Assembly (NCBI RefSeq): GCF_018982885.2
Contig: NZ_CP081848.1
Location: 1,922,001-1,986,000 of the forward strand
Source of the DNA: Polymorphobacter megasporae
GTDB lineage: Bacteria; Pseudomonadota; Alphaproteobacteria; Sphingomonadales; Sphingomonadaceae
Direction: 5' to 3'
DNA length: 64,000 nucleotides
Positions 47,386-56,350 of the stretch are shown piece after piece. Under the pieces are notes generated by a model that saw only the letters and a list, made by a program, of their open reading frames with translations, made no database searches and had not been told where the DNA came from. The position numbers and the translations under genes are program-made. Numbering within the stretch: the first letter of the stretch is position 1; each line of letters starts with the position of its first letter.

Positions 47386-47520
47386 ACCACCGGCACAAAC
47401 GGCGCCAAGCCAAAAGCCGACGAAGGCGTTGAAAGATGTGACCAAGTTAATCGCGAACGCCGATGCGATCACAATAATGATAACAAACAAACCGTTGTAT
47501 TCACTTGCTCGCCTCGCCAT
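47311..47520 (-). CDS. Small two-helix membrane protein, unknown
   Basis: A 69-residue frame starting MARRASEYNG on the minus strand, with two hydrophobic segments (about 11-30 and 33-50) and an arginine-rich C-terminal tail. Its last 75 bases overlap the convergent 310-residue gene. It shares that gene's AT-rich composition, so the two may have arrived together. A longer frame to 47589 exists but the extra part has no start context. It could be spurious. Confidence 0.42.
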   Translation of the reverse strand: MARRASEYNGLFVIIIVIASAFAINLVTSFNAFVGFWLGAVCAGGSIVRFAWLVKEQVAVIRRRDRCRR

Positions 47521-47699
47521 CGTATAAGCCTCTGTGATTCTTAAGCGAATCGCATAATGATATCTTCGTAAAGCGCAATCGCATATCAAGTTTCGTCGAT
47601 TACCTAGCCGGAAATGGCCCGATTAACGAGCGTTTCTATCGTCAGTATTAAGCGCCGTCCGACGCTAATCGATAAGCGCCGCGGGCTCATCCACTTCCT

Positions 47700-47838
47700 C
47701 ATATCGAACTGGCGTTCGAGATGGTCGACGTGCTCCTCCTCGCTGTCGAGGGATGCGGCGGAACAGGTCGCGGCTGATATAGTCGCGGACGATCTCGCGA
47801 CGCGTGACCGCGTCGCGGAGCAGTGCGATCGCGGCGCT
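47700..47838 (-). pseudogene. Decayed bacterioferritin fragment
   Basis: About 140 bases match the intact bfr gene at 49650-49788 in the same orientation, including CGAACTGGCGTTCGAGAT and GCGGCTGATATAGTCGCGGA. Near 47750 the fragment has one extra base (GTCGAGGGATGCG against GTCGAGGATGCG), which breaks the frame. It covers roughly residues 95-140 of bacterioferritin (EEEHVDHLERQFDM). No start or intact domain remains. The flanks, 47590-47699 and 47839-47951, hold nothing recognisable. Confidence 0.85.
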
Positions 47839-47951
47839 GTCGCTGGTCCGGCGACGGCTAGCAGCGACGACGACGGTCCGGTTGCAGAAGACGCCGTCGT
47901 GCCTGCCAACCCGCGCCGGCCTGACCCCTCAACCCGGCGCTGTGTTATGCT

Positions 47952-48623
47952 TTACGCCGCGACGACCATGCGGCGGCGAACCGCGACGCCGACGAGGCCG
48001 AAGCCAACAATCATCATCAGCCACGATGCGGGCTCGGGGACGGCGACGGTGACCGAGTCGATGTTGAGAGTGCCCTGTCCTTCGGACTGATACTGGGCGT
48101 GATCGAAATCATAGACGGTATAGGAATAATATCCGGTCGACAGTGAAGCCGAGGCGGTCCGCGGGACATCCTCAAGGCTCGCCGAAGCACCAAGGCCGGT
48201 GCTGTTCGTGTAAATCCCGTAGGTCATCAAGGTGGATGAAGCAGACGTGTTGATGGCATAGGAGTTCAGGTCAAGCGCGCCACCGGTGAGATATGCCGCC
48301 GAATCGACTGCGCTGCCGAAAGCGGTCTGCTTGACGCCGGCGACCGTGAAGACGGTCGTGACCGCCAACGTGGTACCGCTGTTGGGCCCGCCATATACCC
48401 AGTCATAGGCGGGCCCGGTCAGGCGATGGCCCTTGCCGGTGTCGACCGTGTACGTCGCCACGAACGACTGGCCGTTTTGAAAGCCGGATACCGGATTGGT
48501 GCTGCCGCCGAAGCTGACGTTGCTCAGCGTCCCGGAGTAGGTGAGCGTGTAGATCGCCGCTGCCGACGGCGCCGCGACGGCGAGCGCAACGAAACTCGCG
48601 GCCGAGATGATGATCTTGCGCAT
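47952..48623 (-). CDS. PEP-CTERM sorted surface protein, copy A
   Basis: A 223-residue exported protein. It has a signal peptide (1-23, MRKIIISAASFVALAVAAPS), a beta-rich middle beginning IYTLTYSGT, and a C-terminal sorting signal: PEPASWLMMI, a hydrophobic helix, and the basic tail RRRMV. Such signals direct export and processing by an exosortase in bacteria making extracellular polysaccharide. It is a clear paralogue of the gene at 48776-49450. The start at 48623 gives the matching signal peptide; the frame extends upstream without support. Confidence 0.88.
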   Translation of the reverse strand: MRKIIISAASFVALAVAAPSAAAIYTLTYSGTLSNVSFGGSTNPVSGFQNGQSFVATYTVDTGKGHRLTGPAYDWVYGGPNSGTTLAVTTVFTVAGVKQTAFGSAVDSAAYLTGGALDLNSYAINTSASSTLMTYGIYTNSTGLGASASLEDVPRTASASLSTGYYSYTVYDFDHAQYQSEGQGTLNIDSVTVAVPEPASWLMMIVGFGLVGVAVRRRMVVAA

Positions 48624-48775
48624 ACCGATACCCCGCCGCAGCCCGCACAGCGCATGACCAACGTTCCGTCTATGTAACGATATGGCCGATGCGAGCAATC
48701 CGCAATTTCGCGTCGGCCGACCCCGGAAGGCGGACCGGCGCGTCGCGGACTCAGGAGATCTGCGCGACCGCCGGT

Positions 48776-49450
48776 TTACGCCGCAAGGACCATGCGGCGG
48801 CGGCGGGCGGTGACGCCGACGAGGCCGAAGCCGGCGATCATCATCAGCCACGACGCGGGCTCGGGAACGGCGACGGCGACCGAGTCGAAGATGAAATCAC
48901 CCGTTGCGCGGGACACCGTGCGGTTCGTGTCGTAATTATAGGTATAATTGATGTAATGACCCGATGACTGCGAAGACAAAGCGCCCCGCGGGATCTGGTC
49001 GAGATTGGTCGCGGCGAGCGACGTGGTGGTCGCGTAAATTCCGTAATAGGTCGTCGCGGCCGACGATGCATAATCATCGACGGCGGCGACGTTCAGGTCG
49101 AGCTCGCCAGAGTAGAGCGCGACCGCTGAATCGACCGCACTGGCGAACGCGATCTGCTTGATGCCGTTGACGGTGAAGACGACCGTGGCCGCCAACGCGT
49201 GCCCGTTCTCGGGCCCGCCACGGAGCGAGTCGTACCCGGGACTGGTCGAGCGGCTGCCGTTGCCGGTGTCGACCGTATATTTCGCGACGAACGCGTCGCC
49301 GTTCGCAAAGCCGGACGAGGAATTCGCGGCACCGCTGAGCTGAACGTTCTCGATCGTCCCCGTGTAGGTCAGCGTGTAGATCGTCGCTGCCGACGGGGCG
49401 GCGACGGCGAGCGCGACGAGGCTCGCGGCCAGACTGATACTCTTGCGCAT
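48776..49450 (-). CDS. PEP-CTERM sorted surface protein, copy B
   Basis: A 224-residue paralogue of copy A with the same plan: signal peptide MRKSISLAASLVALAVAAPS, first strand IYTLTYTGT, glycine/serine-rich beta domain with DSAVALYSGELDLN against DSAAYLTGGALDLN in copy A, and tail PEPASWLMMIAGFG with RRRRMV. The two lie head to tail, 152 bases apart. The middle regions have diverged more than the ends. Function on the cell surface or in biofilm is inferred only from the sorting signal. Confidence 0.88.
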   Translation of the reverse strand: MRKSISLAASLVALAVAAPSAATIYTLTYTGTIENVQLSGAANSSSGFANGDAFVAKYTVDTGNGSRSTSPGYDSLRGGPENGHALAATVVFTVNGIKQIAFASAVDSAVALYSGELDLNVAAVDDYASSAATTYYGIYATTTSLAATNLDQIPRGALSSQSSGHYINYTYNYDTNRTVSRATGDFIFDSVAVAVPEPASWLMMIAGFGLVGVTARRRRMVLAA

Positions 49451-49580
49451 ACTGATACCCCCCCCCGGTCGCGCTGAACACGCGACCAACGTTTCGCCCA
49501 TGCAACAATTTCGTCACTGCGGCAAATACTATCGCAAGTTAGGGGTCGGTGGTCGCGGCGGGCGAGCTCGCGCCGTGGGT

Positions 49581-50069
49581 TCAGCTGATCTGGGCGTCGG
49601 CGGGCTTCGACTGGAGCTGGATGTAATTGTGGATGCCCATCCGCGCGATCATGTCGAACTGGCGTTCGAGATAGTCGACGTGCTCCTCCTCGTTGTCGAG
49701 GATGCGCTTGAACAGGTCGCGGCTGATATAGTCGCGGACGATTTCGCAGTGCGCGATCGCGTCGCGCAGCAGGGGGATCGCGTCGCCTTCGAGCGCGAGG
49801 TCGGCCTTGAGGACCTCCTCGACCGTCTCGCCGATCCGCAGGCGGCCGAGCGCCTGGAAGTTGGGCAGGCCGTCGAGGAACAGGACGCGCGCCGACAGCC
49901 AGTCGGCGTGCTTCATCTCGTCGATCGATTCGTGGCGCTCGAAGTCGGCAAGCCGCTCGACGCCCCAATGGTCGAGCAGGCGGTAGTGCAGCCAATATTG
50001 ATTGATTGCGGTCAGTTCGTTGCGCACCGCCTCGTTGAGGAACTCGATGACCTTGGGGTCGCCCTTCAT
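49581..50069 (-). CDS. bfr: Bacterioferritin
   Basis: A 162-residue iron-storage ferritin. The diiron ferroxidase ligands E18, E51, H54, E127 and H130 are all present, as is Met52, the haem ligand. Twenty-four subunits would form the haem-containing cage. The stop lies just before the PEP-CTERM gene promoter region, and bfd follows upstream on the same strand, so release of stored iron is encoded next door. A frameshifted partial copy lies about 2 kb away. Confidence 0.95.
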   Translation of the reverse strand: MKGDPKVIEFLNEAVRNELTAINQYWLHYRLLDHWGVERLADFERHESIDEMKHADWLSARVLFLDGLPNFQALGRLRIGETVEEVLKADLALEGDAIPLLRDAIAHCEIVRDYISRDLFKRILDNEEEHVDYLERQFDMIARMGIHNYIQLQSKPADAQIS

Positions 50070-50136
50070 GTGCCGTCCTTGCGCTGTTCGACCCCGGGTC
50101 TAGCCGAGGGTACGCTATCTGGCAAAGGCAACAGCG

Positions 50137-50304
50137 TCAGGCGGCGAGTTCTTCGGCGATGATCGCGCGGGCGAACGGCAGGCATTGGCCGCACTTCGGG
50201 CGGCGGCCGAGGCTGGCATAGGCGGCGCACGGCGTCGCGCAGCCTCCACGAGCGGCGGAGCGCACGTCGCGCTCCCGAATGGCATTGCACACGCAGACGA
50301 CCAT
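50137..50304 (-). CDS. bfd: Bacterioferritin-associated ferredoxin
   Basis: A 55-residue [2Fe-2S] protein starting MVVCVCNAIRERDV. The cluster cysteines are in CVC and in the later PKCGQC, the Bfd arrangement. Bfd binds bacterioferritin and reduces its stored Fe(III) so that iron can leave. The frame extends 17 codons upstream, but the conserved start is at 50304. It precedes bfr on the same strand with a 67-base gap. Confidence 0.9.
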   Translation of the reverse strand: MVVCVCNAIRERDVRSAARGGCATPCAAYASLGRRPKCGQCLPFARAIIAEELAA

Positions 50305-50358
50305 CGGCGACTCTCCCTCGCCGATCAACCTAGTGATGATGCGACTTAGTCGCAATAG

Positions 50359-50979
50359 CTATTGTGCGGGGAGCGCCGCCGTTGACCACGGCGACACGAC
50401 CGTCCAGCCGAGCGTGGTGTAGAGCGCCTCGCCGTCGGCAGTCGCGGTGAGGATTTCGCGCTCGCCCTCGCGCCGATGGTCGCCGAGCGTCGCCATGACG
50501 ACGCGGCCGAGACCGCGGCGGCGGTGGCCGGGGGCGGTGACGATCTGGTCGTAGATGAAGACGCCGTCGTGGCGCGCCGATCGCCCGCTCGCGGCGATGC
50601 TGCCGTCGGGGGCGAGGATGCGGAGGACGACGACGGCGGCGACATCGACCTCGATGCGGTAGCCCGGCGGCATCGGCGCGGTGCGGGGGGCCATCGGGCC
50701 AGCCATCACGCTCGACACGCTGTCGATCCGCCACCGCGGCGGCAGCACCGCGAGCAGGGCTGCGGGGGTGTCGGTGAGCTTGACGAAGACGCGCGGCTCG
50801 GTCGTCGCCGCGCCGAGGTCGCGCAGCCCGGGGCCGATCGCGGTGAAGACGTGGCGGCGGGTCTCGCTCGCCGAACCCGTGTCGACCCGCCAGCCGCCAT
50901 GATCGGGCACCGGGAGCGGCAGGCCGCGCGATAGCGACCGCGCGTGGAGCCAAGCGGCGATCAGGTCGGGCTCAACCAC
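50359..50979 (-). CDS. GNAT-family acetyltransferase
   Basis: A 206-residue protein with a C-terminal GNAT domain (about 105-200). It has VLRILAPDGSIAASGR, the acetyl-CoA binding segment VTAPGHRRRGLGRVVMATLG and the final LYTTLGWTVVSPW. The N-terminal 100 residues are less typical. The start is GTG at 50979, one base from the thiolase stop, so the two genes are probably one operon. The acceptor is not known. Confidence 0.82.
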   Translation of the reverse strand: MVEPDLIAAWLHARSLSRGLPLPVPDHGGWRVDTGSASETRRHVFTAIGPGLRDLGAATTEPRVFVKLTDTPAALLAVLPPRWRIDSVSSVMAGPMAPRTAPMPPGYRIEVDVAAVVVLRILAPDGSIAASGRSARHDGVFIYDQIVTAPGHRRRGLGRVVMATLGDHRREGEREILTATADGEALYTTLGWTVVSPWSTAALPAQ

Positions 50980-50980
50980 C

Positions 50981-52498
50981 TTAAGCGAACACCGCGCGGT
51001 TGACCGGATCGCCGGTGGTGACGGTGAAGCGACGCCCGACGACTTGCGTGTCGATCAGCGCCGCGAGTCCGTCGTGCGCCTGTGCGAGAAAGCGGCGGTT
51101 GTCGCTCGCCTGCCGCCCGACGATGATCGCGAAGGCGGGGACGCCCTTGTCGTGGACGACGGTGAACGCCTCGACCGTCGCATCGCCGTCGGGGGTCTCG
51201 GTGAAGCCGGGGCCGGGCTCGGCGTCGATCTCGGCCTGATAGGTGGCGGGGTCGGCGCGGCTCCACGCGCCTTCGGTCGGGCGCGCCGAATAGACGCCGA
51301 AGCTCGACTTGGTCAGGTAGCCGCCGTTGGCGAAGACCAGCCCGCAGGCGTCGCGGTCCGACCGGCAGCGCGCGACCATCTCGGCGATGCCGTGCATGCT
51401 GTAGTTATTTCCCGGGCCGCCGAAGTACGGCAGGCCGCCGGTCAGCGTCAGCCCGCGCGGGTCGTTGTGGCGCAAGCCGATCATGTCGGCGGCGATCTCG
51501 ACCGCGACGGGGAAGCACGAATATAGCTCGATGGGGCCAAGGTCGCCGACCCCGATCCCGGCGTGGGCGAGGGCGTGCGCCGCTCCCGCGCGGATCGACG
51601 GCGAGGTGCTCAGGTCGACGCGGTCGCTGACGAGGATATGCTCGTGGGTGTCGGCGCAACCGTGGAGGTAGACACGCTTCGCTTCCGGGACCCCCGCGGC
51701 GTCGGCGGCGGCGGTCGACATCATCACGACGGCGGCGGCCTGGTCGACGAACATGTTGGAATTCAGATACTTGGTGTACGGATAGGCGATGTAGCGGTTG
51801 GTCTCGGTCGGGGTGATGAGCTCGGCGGCGCCCCGCTCGACCGGCAGCGCGGCGTATGGGTTGGCGGCGGCGACGCGGGTGAACCCGGCCATCAGCTTGC
51901 CGATCCGCTCGCGATGCCCGACCGGCGCGTCGCCGTAGCGCGCCGCGACCGCGCTCTCGAACAACGGGTAGACGTTGACCGGCATCGCGACGCCGTGCGC
52001 CATCTCGTGGCGGCTGACGAGGTGGACCTCCTTGCCGAGCGTGTCGGGCGCGCTGCCGGGATCGTCGGACCAGTCGAGCGCGACCCCCGCCTTCGCCGCG
52101 TGCGCCTGCGTCCGCAGCGCCTCGACCCCCGCGAGCAGCACCGCGTCGGCCTCGCCGCGCGCGATCCGCTCGGCCATCAGATTGACGAGCATCTGCGGCG
52201 TGTTGCCCCCGACCGGGCCGTACAGGCACGTCCGCGGCGATGCCCCGAGGCGGTTGGCGAGCGACTTCGGCAAATTGGTGTAGCGCCCGAACGGCGAGGC
52301 GAAGGCGGGCGACGAGTCGGCGAACAGGCGGACGACCGCGACGGTGTCGAGGGTGATGCCCGCTCCGCCCGCATCCGCCAGCGCCGCCGCCCCGACCCGC
52401 GCGAGCAGGTCGAGCGGCGACCCGGCGTCGGCAGGCGCGGAGTCGCGGTCGGTGAACTGCGCGACGCCGACGAGGACGGGGGTGCGGGGATCGATCAT
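50981..52498 (-). CDS. Thiolase-family acetyl-CoA acetyltransferase
   Basis: A 505-residue member of the thiolase superfamily starting MIDPRTPVLVGVAQF. The N-terminal half contains the region NTPQMLVNLMAERI near the usual nucleophile position, where a Cys is not obvious. The C-terminal half contains GGLPYFGGPGNNYSMH and the late His region. The C-terminal 120 residues look like an added beta domain. It is longer than classical thiolases (about 390 residues). Activity as a true thiolase is therefore uncertain. Confidence 0.78.
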   Translation of the reverse strand: MIDPRTPVLVGVAQFTDRDSAPADAGSPLDLLARVGAAALADAGGAGITLDTVAVVRLFADSSPAFASPFGRYTNLPKSLANRLGASPRTCLYGPVGGNTPQMLVNLMAERIARGEADAVLLAGVEALRTQAHAAKAGVALDWSDDPGSAPDTLGKEVHLVSRHEMAHGVAMPVNVYPLFESAVAARYGDAPVGHRERIGKLMAGFTRVAAANPYAALPVERGAAELITPTETNRYIAYPYTKYLNSNMFVDQAAAVVMMSTAAADAAGVPEAKRVYLHGCADTHEHILVSDRVDLSTSPSIRAGAAHALAHAGIGVGDLGPIELYSCFPVAVEIAADMIGLRHNDPRGLTLTGGLPYFGGPGNNYSMHGIAEMVARCRSDRDACGLVFANGGYLTKSSFGVYSARPTEGAWSRADPATYQAEIDAEPGPGFTETPDGDATVEAFTVVHDKGVPAFAIIVGRQASDNRRFLAQAHDGLAALIDTQVVGRRFTVTTGDPVNRAVFA

Positions 52499-52669
52499 GC
52501 ACGGGCTTTCGACGCGAGCGGGAGACCCCCCGTATAGCGCCGACACCGGTAAAGCTCACCATGCCTGTCTTTCGGACACTATCTTTCAGCCGGTGTTTTT
52601 ACGCGTCGAAGCGCGAGGGCTTTGGTGCCGTCGAGTCGTTGTTTGCACAGACTTTAGTGCGGGTGAGTA

Positions 52670-54193
52670 ATGACGGCGACAGTGCGCGAGCAGGCAGCCG
52701 GGACGGCGTCGGCCGAGGCGATGAGCCTGTGCTTCAATGCGTATTGGCGGCAACAGGCGGGCGACCAGCCGGCGGCAACCGCGCTGTACGCGCGTGCGGT
52801 CGCCCTGGCCCCCACCGACCCCGCGATCCTCGCGAGTGCAGGCGACGCGTTGCGTTTTACCGGCGAGCTGACCGAGGCGGTGGCGCTGTTCGACCGCGCG
52901 ATCGCGGTCGATCCGGCGATGGTCGCGGCATGGTTCGGGCGCGCGCTCGCGCTCGACGCCAGCGGCCGGACCGAGGACGCGCGTGCGGCTTATGCGCGGG
53001 TTGCCGAGCTGTCGCCCACGACCGCGCCGGGGTTCGCGGGCCTCGCGGCGATGGAGTTCCTGCTCGGTGACGTCGACGCGGCGCGTGGCCATGCCGCGCA
53101 CGCGCTGGCAATCGCTCCCGGCGACGCGATGACGGTGATGACCGTCGCGCGATGCGACATGGCGGGCGGACAGCATGCGGCGGCGGCCGAGCGGTTGCGT
53201 CGCTTCATCGGCCAAAAGGGTGTCGCCGCCGACGACGCGATCGTCGCGCTCGGCCTACTCGGCGACGCCTTCGATGCGATGGGCCGGACCGACGCGGCAT
53301 TCGATGCGTACGCGCGCGCCAACACCCGCTTCGTCGAACGCCACGGCGGGCGCGACCTGCCCCCGCTCGCGCGGCGTGAGGTCGAGGCGATCGATGCGGC
53401 GGTGGCGCGGCTTGCCCCCGGCGCGCTCGCGGGGCCGGCTCCGGCGGTCGCGGGCGAGGCGGCGCGGCACATCTTCCTGCTCGGCTATCCGCGGTCGGGG
53501 ACGACGTTGATCGAACAGGTGCTGGCGACGGTTCCGGGCGTGACGACGCTCGAGGAGGCACCGACGTTTTCCGCGGCGGTACAATATCTTGCGCCCGGCG
53601 GCATCGCGGCGCTGGCTGCGTTGGGCGTCGACGACGTCGCGGCGTTGCGCGCCGATTACTGGGCGCGGGTCGCGGCGGCGGGGATCGACGTCGCGGGCAG
53701 CACCTTCGTCGACATGGACCCGTTCAAGGCCCCGGCGCTGCCGCTGATCGCGCGGCTGTTCCCCGATGCCAAGGTCGTGATCGTTCAGCGCGACGCGCGC
53801 GATGTGGTCTGGAGCTGCTTCCGCCGCAGCTTCGTCTATTCGCCGGTGACGATCGAATTCACCACGCTGCCGCGCGCGGCACAGCATTACGGCGCGGTGA
53901 TGCGGCTGATCCGCCGCTGCCTCGATACGCTGCCGGTCGACGCGCACGTGCTGACCTATGAGGACCTCGTCCACGATTTCGACGGCGCGACGCAGCGGCT
54001 GTGCGACTTCGCCGGGCTGCCATGGTCACCGGGCCTGCGCGACTTCGCCCGCACCGCGAGCGCCCGCCCGGTCAAGACCGCGAGCGTCCACCAGGTCCGC
54101 CGCCCGCTGTTCGACGGGTCGGGGCAATGGCGGAAATATGCGGCGCAGCTCGAGCCGGTGATGCCGGTGCTGGCGGAGTGGGTCGCGGCTTGA
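52670..54193 (+). CDS. TPR-sulfotransferase fusion protein
   Basis: A 507-residue two-part protein. Residues about 15-215 are tetratricopeptide-like helical repeats (for example AVALFDRAIAVDPAMVAAWFGRAL). Residues about 265-507 are a sulfotransferase domain with the PAPS-binding P-loop GYPRSGTTLIEQVL and the 3'-phosphate site VVIVQRDARDVVWSCFRR. TPR-sulfotransferases are widespread in alphaproteobacteria, but their acceptors (peptide, glycan or small molecule) are mostly unknown. The promoter region is shared with the divergent thiolase gene. Confidence 0.88.
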   Translation: MTATVREQAAGTASAEAMSLCFNAYWRQQAGDQPAATALYARAVALAPTDPAILASAGDALRFTGELTEAVALFDRAIAVDPAMVAAWFGRALALDASGRTEDARAAYARVAELSPTTAPGFAGLAAMEFLLGDVDAARGHAAHALAIAPGDAMTVMTVARCDMAGGQHAAAAERLRRFIGQKGVAADDAIVALGLLGDAFDAMGRTDAAFDAYARANTRFVERHGGRDLPPLARREVEAIDAAVARLAPGALAGPAPAVAGEAARHIFLLGYPRSGTTLIEQVLATVPGVTTLEEAPTFSAAVQYLAPGGIAALAALGVDDVAALRADYWARVAAAGIDVAGSTFVDMDPFKAPALPLIARLFPDAKVVIVQRDARDVVWSCFRRSFVYSPVTIEFTTLPRAAQHYGAVMRLIRRCLDTLPVDAHVLTYEDLVHDFDGATQRLCDFAGLPWSPGLRDFARTASARPVKTASVHQVRRPLFDGSGQWRKYAAQLEPVMPVLAEWVAA

Positions 54194-54207
54194 CCGGGGG
54201 TCCGGCC

Positions 54208-56193
54208 CTAAAGCGGTGCCATGCCGTAGCTTGTCGCGAACAGGTCGCCCGGTCCCCAGGCGGCAGATTTCGCAATCGCCATGACGGTATCGTAATAGGG
54301 GTACCACGCCGCGTCGGCGGCGGACGGCGGCGATGCCCACGCCATCACCAATCCCCATTGCCCGTCGAACGACAGGACGTTGTTCGAGGTCTGCAGCGAG
54401 CCGCCCTTTTGTGCGCGATAGCCGCCACCGGCGAGTTTGGTGATCGCGTCGAAGCCATAGCCGGCGCGGGTTCCGGTTGCGTTGACCGCGGCGCCGGCGT
54501 CGAGCATCGCCACAACCGATGCGGCCTTGAGCATGGTGGTGTCCTTGCCCGCCAGCAATGCCGCGATCAGCCGCGCCTGGTCCACAGGTGACCCGCTGAG
54601 CCCGCCGCTGCCATCGGCGATCGATAGCTGCTCGTCGCCATATTCGGCGGGAACCAGCGGCCGGTCGTTGGTCATGTCGCTCGTCGCGAGCGCCAGTGTC
54701 GCCGACTGATAGCGCGCCTCGCCGGGAGGTTGTGCCGTGACGAGGTTGCCCGCACGACCGATGTGCTGGATGCCGAGCGGTGCGAAGATCGTCTGCTGGA
54801 ACGCGGCGACCGGCGTCGCCGTGCCGCGAAGCTTGGCGACGACGCGCGCCAGCAGATAATAGCCGCAGTTGTTGTACACCGCGGTCGCGCCGGGGGTCGT
54901 GTCGAGCGGCAGGCTGGCGACATAGGCATCGGTCTGCTCGGCCGTAACCGGGAGCGCGATCAAGTGCCCGGCAGCAGCGAACGCCGACTGGACGAGGTCG
55001 CCGGCGATGAAATTGTTGGTTTTTACGCCGCTCTTGTGTTCGAGCAGGTGCTGGATCGTAATGCTGCCGAAGCGGCCGTCGGCGGGCGCTCCCCCGCTCG
55101 GCGTCTTGAGCTGGAGCTTGTCCTGCAGCTTGTCGCCGAGGTGGAGTTGCCCGGCGTCGATCAGCTGGCGGATCGCGATCGCCGTCACGGTCTTCGACAC
55201 GCTCGCCATGCGGAACCGCGTGGTCGGCTGGGCGAGCGGCCAGTCGGCTTCGGCGAAGGTGTAGCCGCGCGCATAGACCAGCCGGGTGCCGTGGGTGATC
55301 GCGAGGCCGGCGTGCTTGACTGGGCTGGCCTGCATCGCCGCAAGGATGATCGCATCGATCGCCGCGTTGGTGACCGGGCCGGTCGGGGTGAAAACGCGCG
55401 GGGTGACCGCCTCGGTCTTGACCCACAGCGCGGTGAAGCGGGCGTTCGCTGCCGACGTCCCCGCCGCCTGGACGCAGACCGGGTAGAAGCCCGCCTGCTT
55501 GTGCGCATCGAATTCGGTTTGATATTCCGCTGGCGTCATGTCGTGACGCGCGATCCATGGCCCGGTCTCGCGATCGGTAAAGACCGAGAGATAGCGGCTG
55601 CCGGCATCGAGCGTGACGAACGACGGGCGGCACCACGCCGAGGTCTGGGCGTTGAACCGCGCCTGATATTGGGCGGCGGTATCGGCGACGCCGTCGGCAT
55701 TCCACAGGCTATGGTCGGTGACCGGCACCCAGATCGCGGCGTAGCGCGGGTCGGCCGGGTCGCCGTACGATGCCGCCCAATGAAGCATCAGCCCCTGTTT
55801 GCGCGCGACGGCGTTCATGCCCTGGATCGTGCCGGCGTCGGCTGGATCCCCCGAACGCAGCCCGCCGCGCGTCAGCGGTATCGGGTTCATTGGCTGGAAC
55901 ACCGCGGCGAAGCGAGGGTCGGCCGCCGAGCCGGTCGCCGCGATCATCACCGGCCCGTACCCGAGCTTCGCCTGGTCGTTGAATGTCTGCTGCCACTCGG
56001 CGCTGGTCATCAGGGGCCAGTCGCGCTGGGCGACGACGGTCGCCCGCTTGATCATGACCGCCGCGTAGACGGGCGATCCGACCGCGCCGTACAGGCTGAG
56101 CGACAGGAAGCGATACCCAGTCGCGGCGGCGGCGTCGCGCAACGCGACGTGCTCGGCGAACGACTTGCCATGCCATGCGGTGAAGTCGGTCAT
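54208..56193 (-). CDS. Beta-lactamase-fold serine hydrolase with tandem N-terminal repeats
   Basis: A 661-residue protein starting MTDFTAWHGKSFAEH. The N-terminal 290 residues hold about five copies of a 50-residue repeat (for example PAEYQTEFDAHKQAGFYPV, then ARFTALW), as in polyglycine-hydrolase-like structural domains. The C-terminal half is a class C-like serine hydrolase with SVSK (SxxK, about 348-351) and the Tyr-Asn motif in VYNNCGYYLL. No signal peptide is evident. The substrate is unknown; D-aminopeptidase or esterase activity is possible. Confidence 0.83.
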   Translation of the reverse strand: MTDFTAWHGKSFAEHVALRDAAAATGYRFLSLSLYGAVGSPVYAAVMIKRATVVAQRDWPLMTSAEWQQTFNDQAKLGYGPVMIAATGSAADPRFAAVFQPMNPIPLTRGGLRSGDPADAGTIQGMNAVARKQGLMLHWAASYGDPADPRYAAIWVPVTDHSLWNADGVADTAAQYQARFNAQTSAWCRPSFVTLDAGSRYLSVFTDRETGPWIARHDMTPAEYQTEFDAHKQAGFYPVCVQAAGTSAANARFTALWVKTEAVTPRVFTPTGPVTNAAIDAIILAAMQASPVKHAGLAITHGTRLVYARGYTFAEADWPLAQPTTRFRMASVSKTVTAIAIRQLIDAGQLHLGDKLQDKLQLKTPSGGAPADGRFGSITIQHLLEHKSGVKTNNFIAGDLVQSAFAAAGHLIALPVTAEQTDAYVASLPLDTTPGATAVYNNCGYYLLARVVAKLRGTATPVAAFQQTIFAPLGIQHIGRAGNLVTAQPPGEARYQSATLALATSDMTNDRPLVPAEYGDEQLSIADGSGGLSGSPVDQARLIAALLAGKDTTMLKAASVVAMLDAGAAVNATGTRAGYGFDAITKLAGGGYRAQKGGSLQTSNNVLSFDGQWGLVMAWASPPSAADAAWYPYYDTVMAIAKSAAWGPGDLFATSYGMAPL

Positions 56194-56350
56194 TGAAAGA
56201 TCCCCCCGGTCACCGCCGCCGGAAGCACTACGGCTTCTCGGCGACTTCGGATGACGCAAGGCAATCTACACGAAGACAGTTACGACGGAGTTACGACCTT
56301 CGTCATGACTCCGCCGCAACAACTACTCACTCGTATCCGGCAGAGTCGCT

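Noticed and set aside
47614-48090. A 158-codon + strand frame across the bfr fragment and PEP-CTERM copy A end
   Set aside because: It is the complement of a pseudogene and of a recognised gene; no family features.
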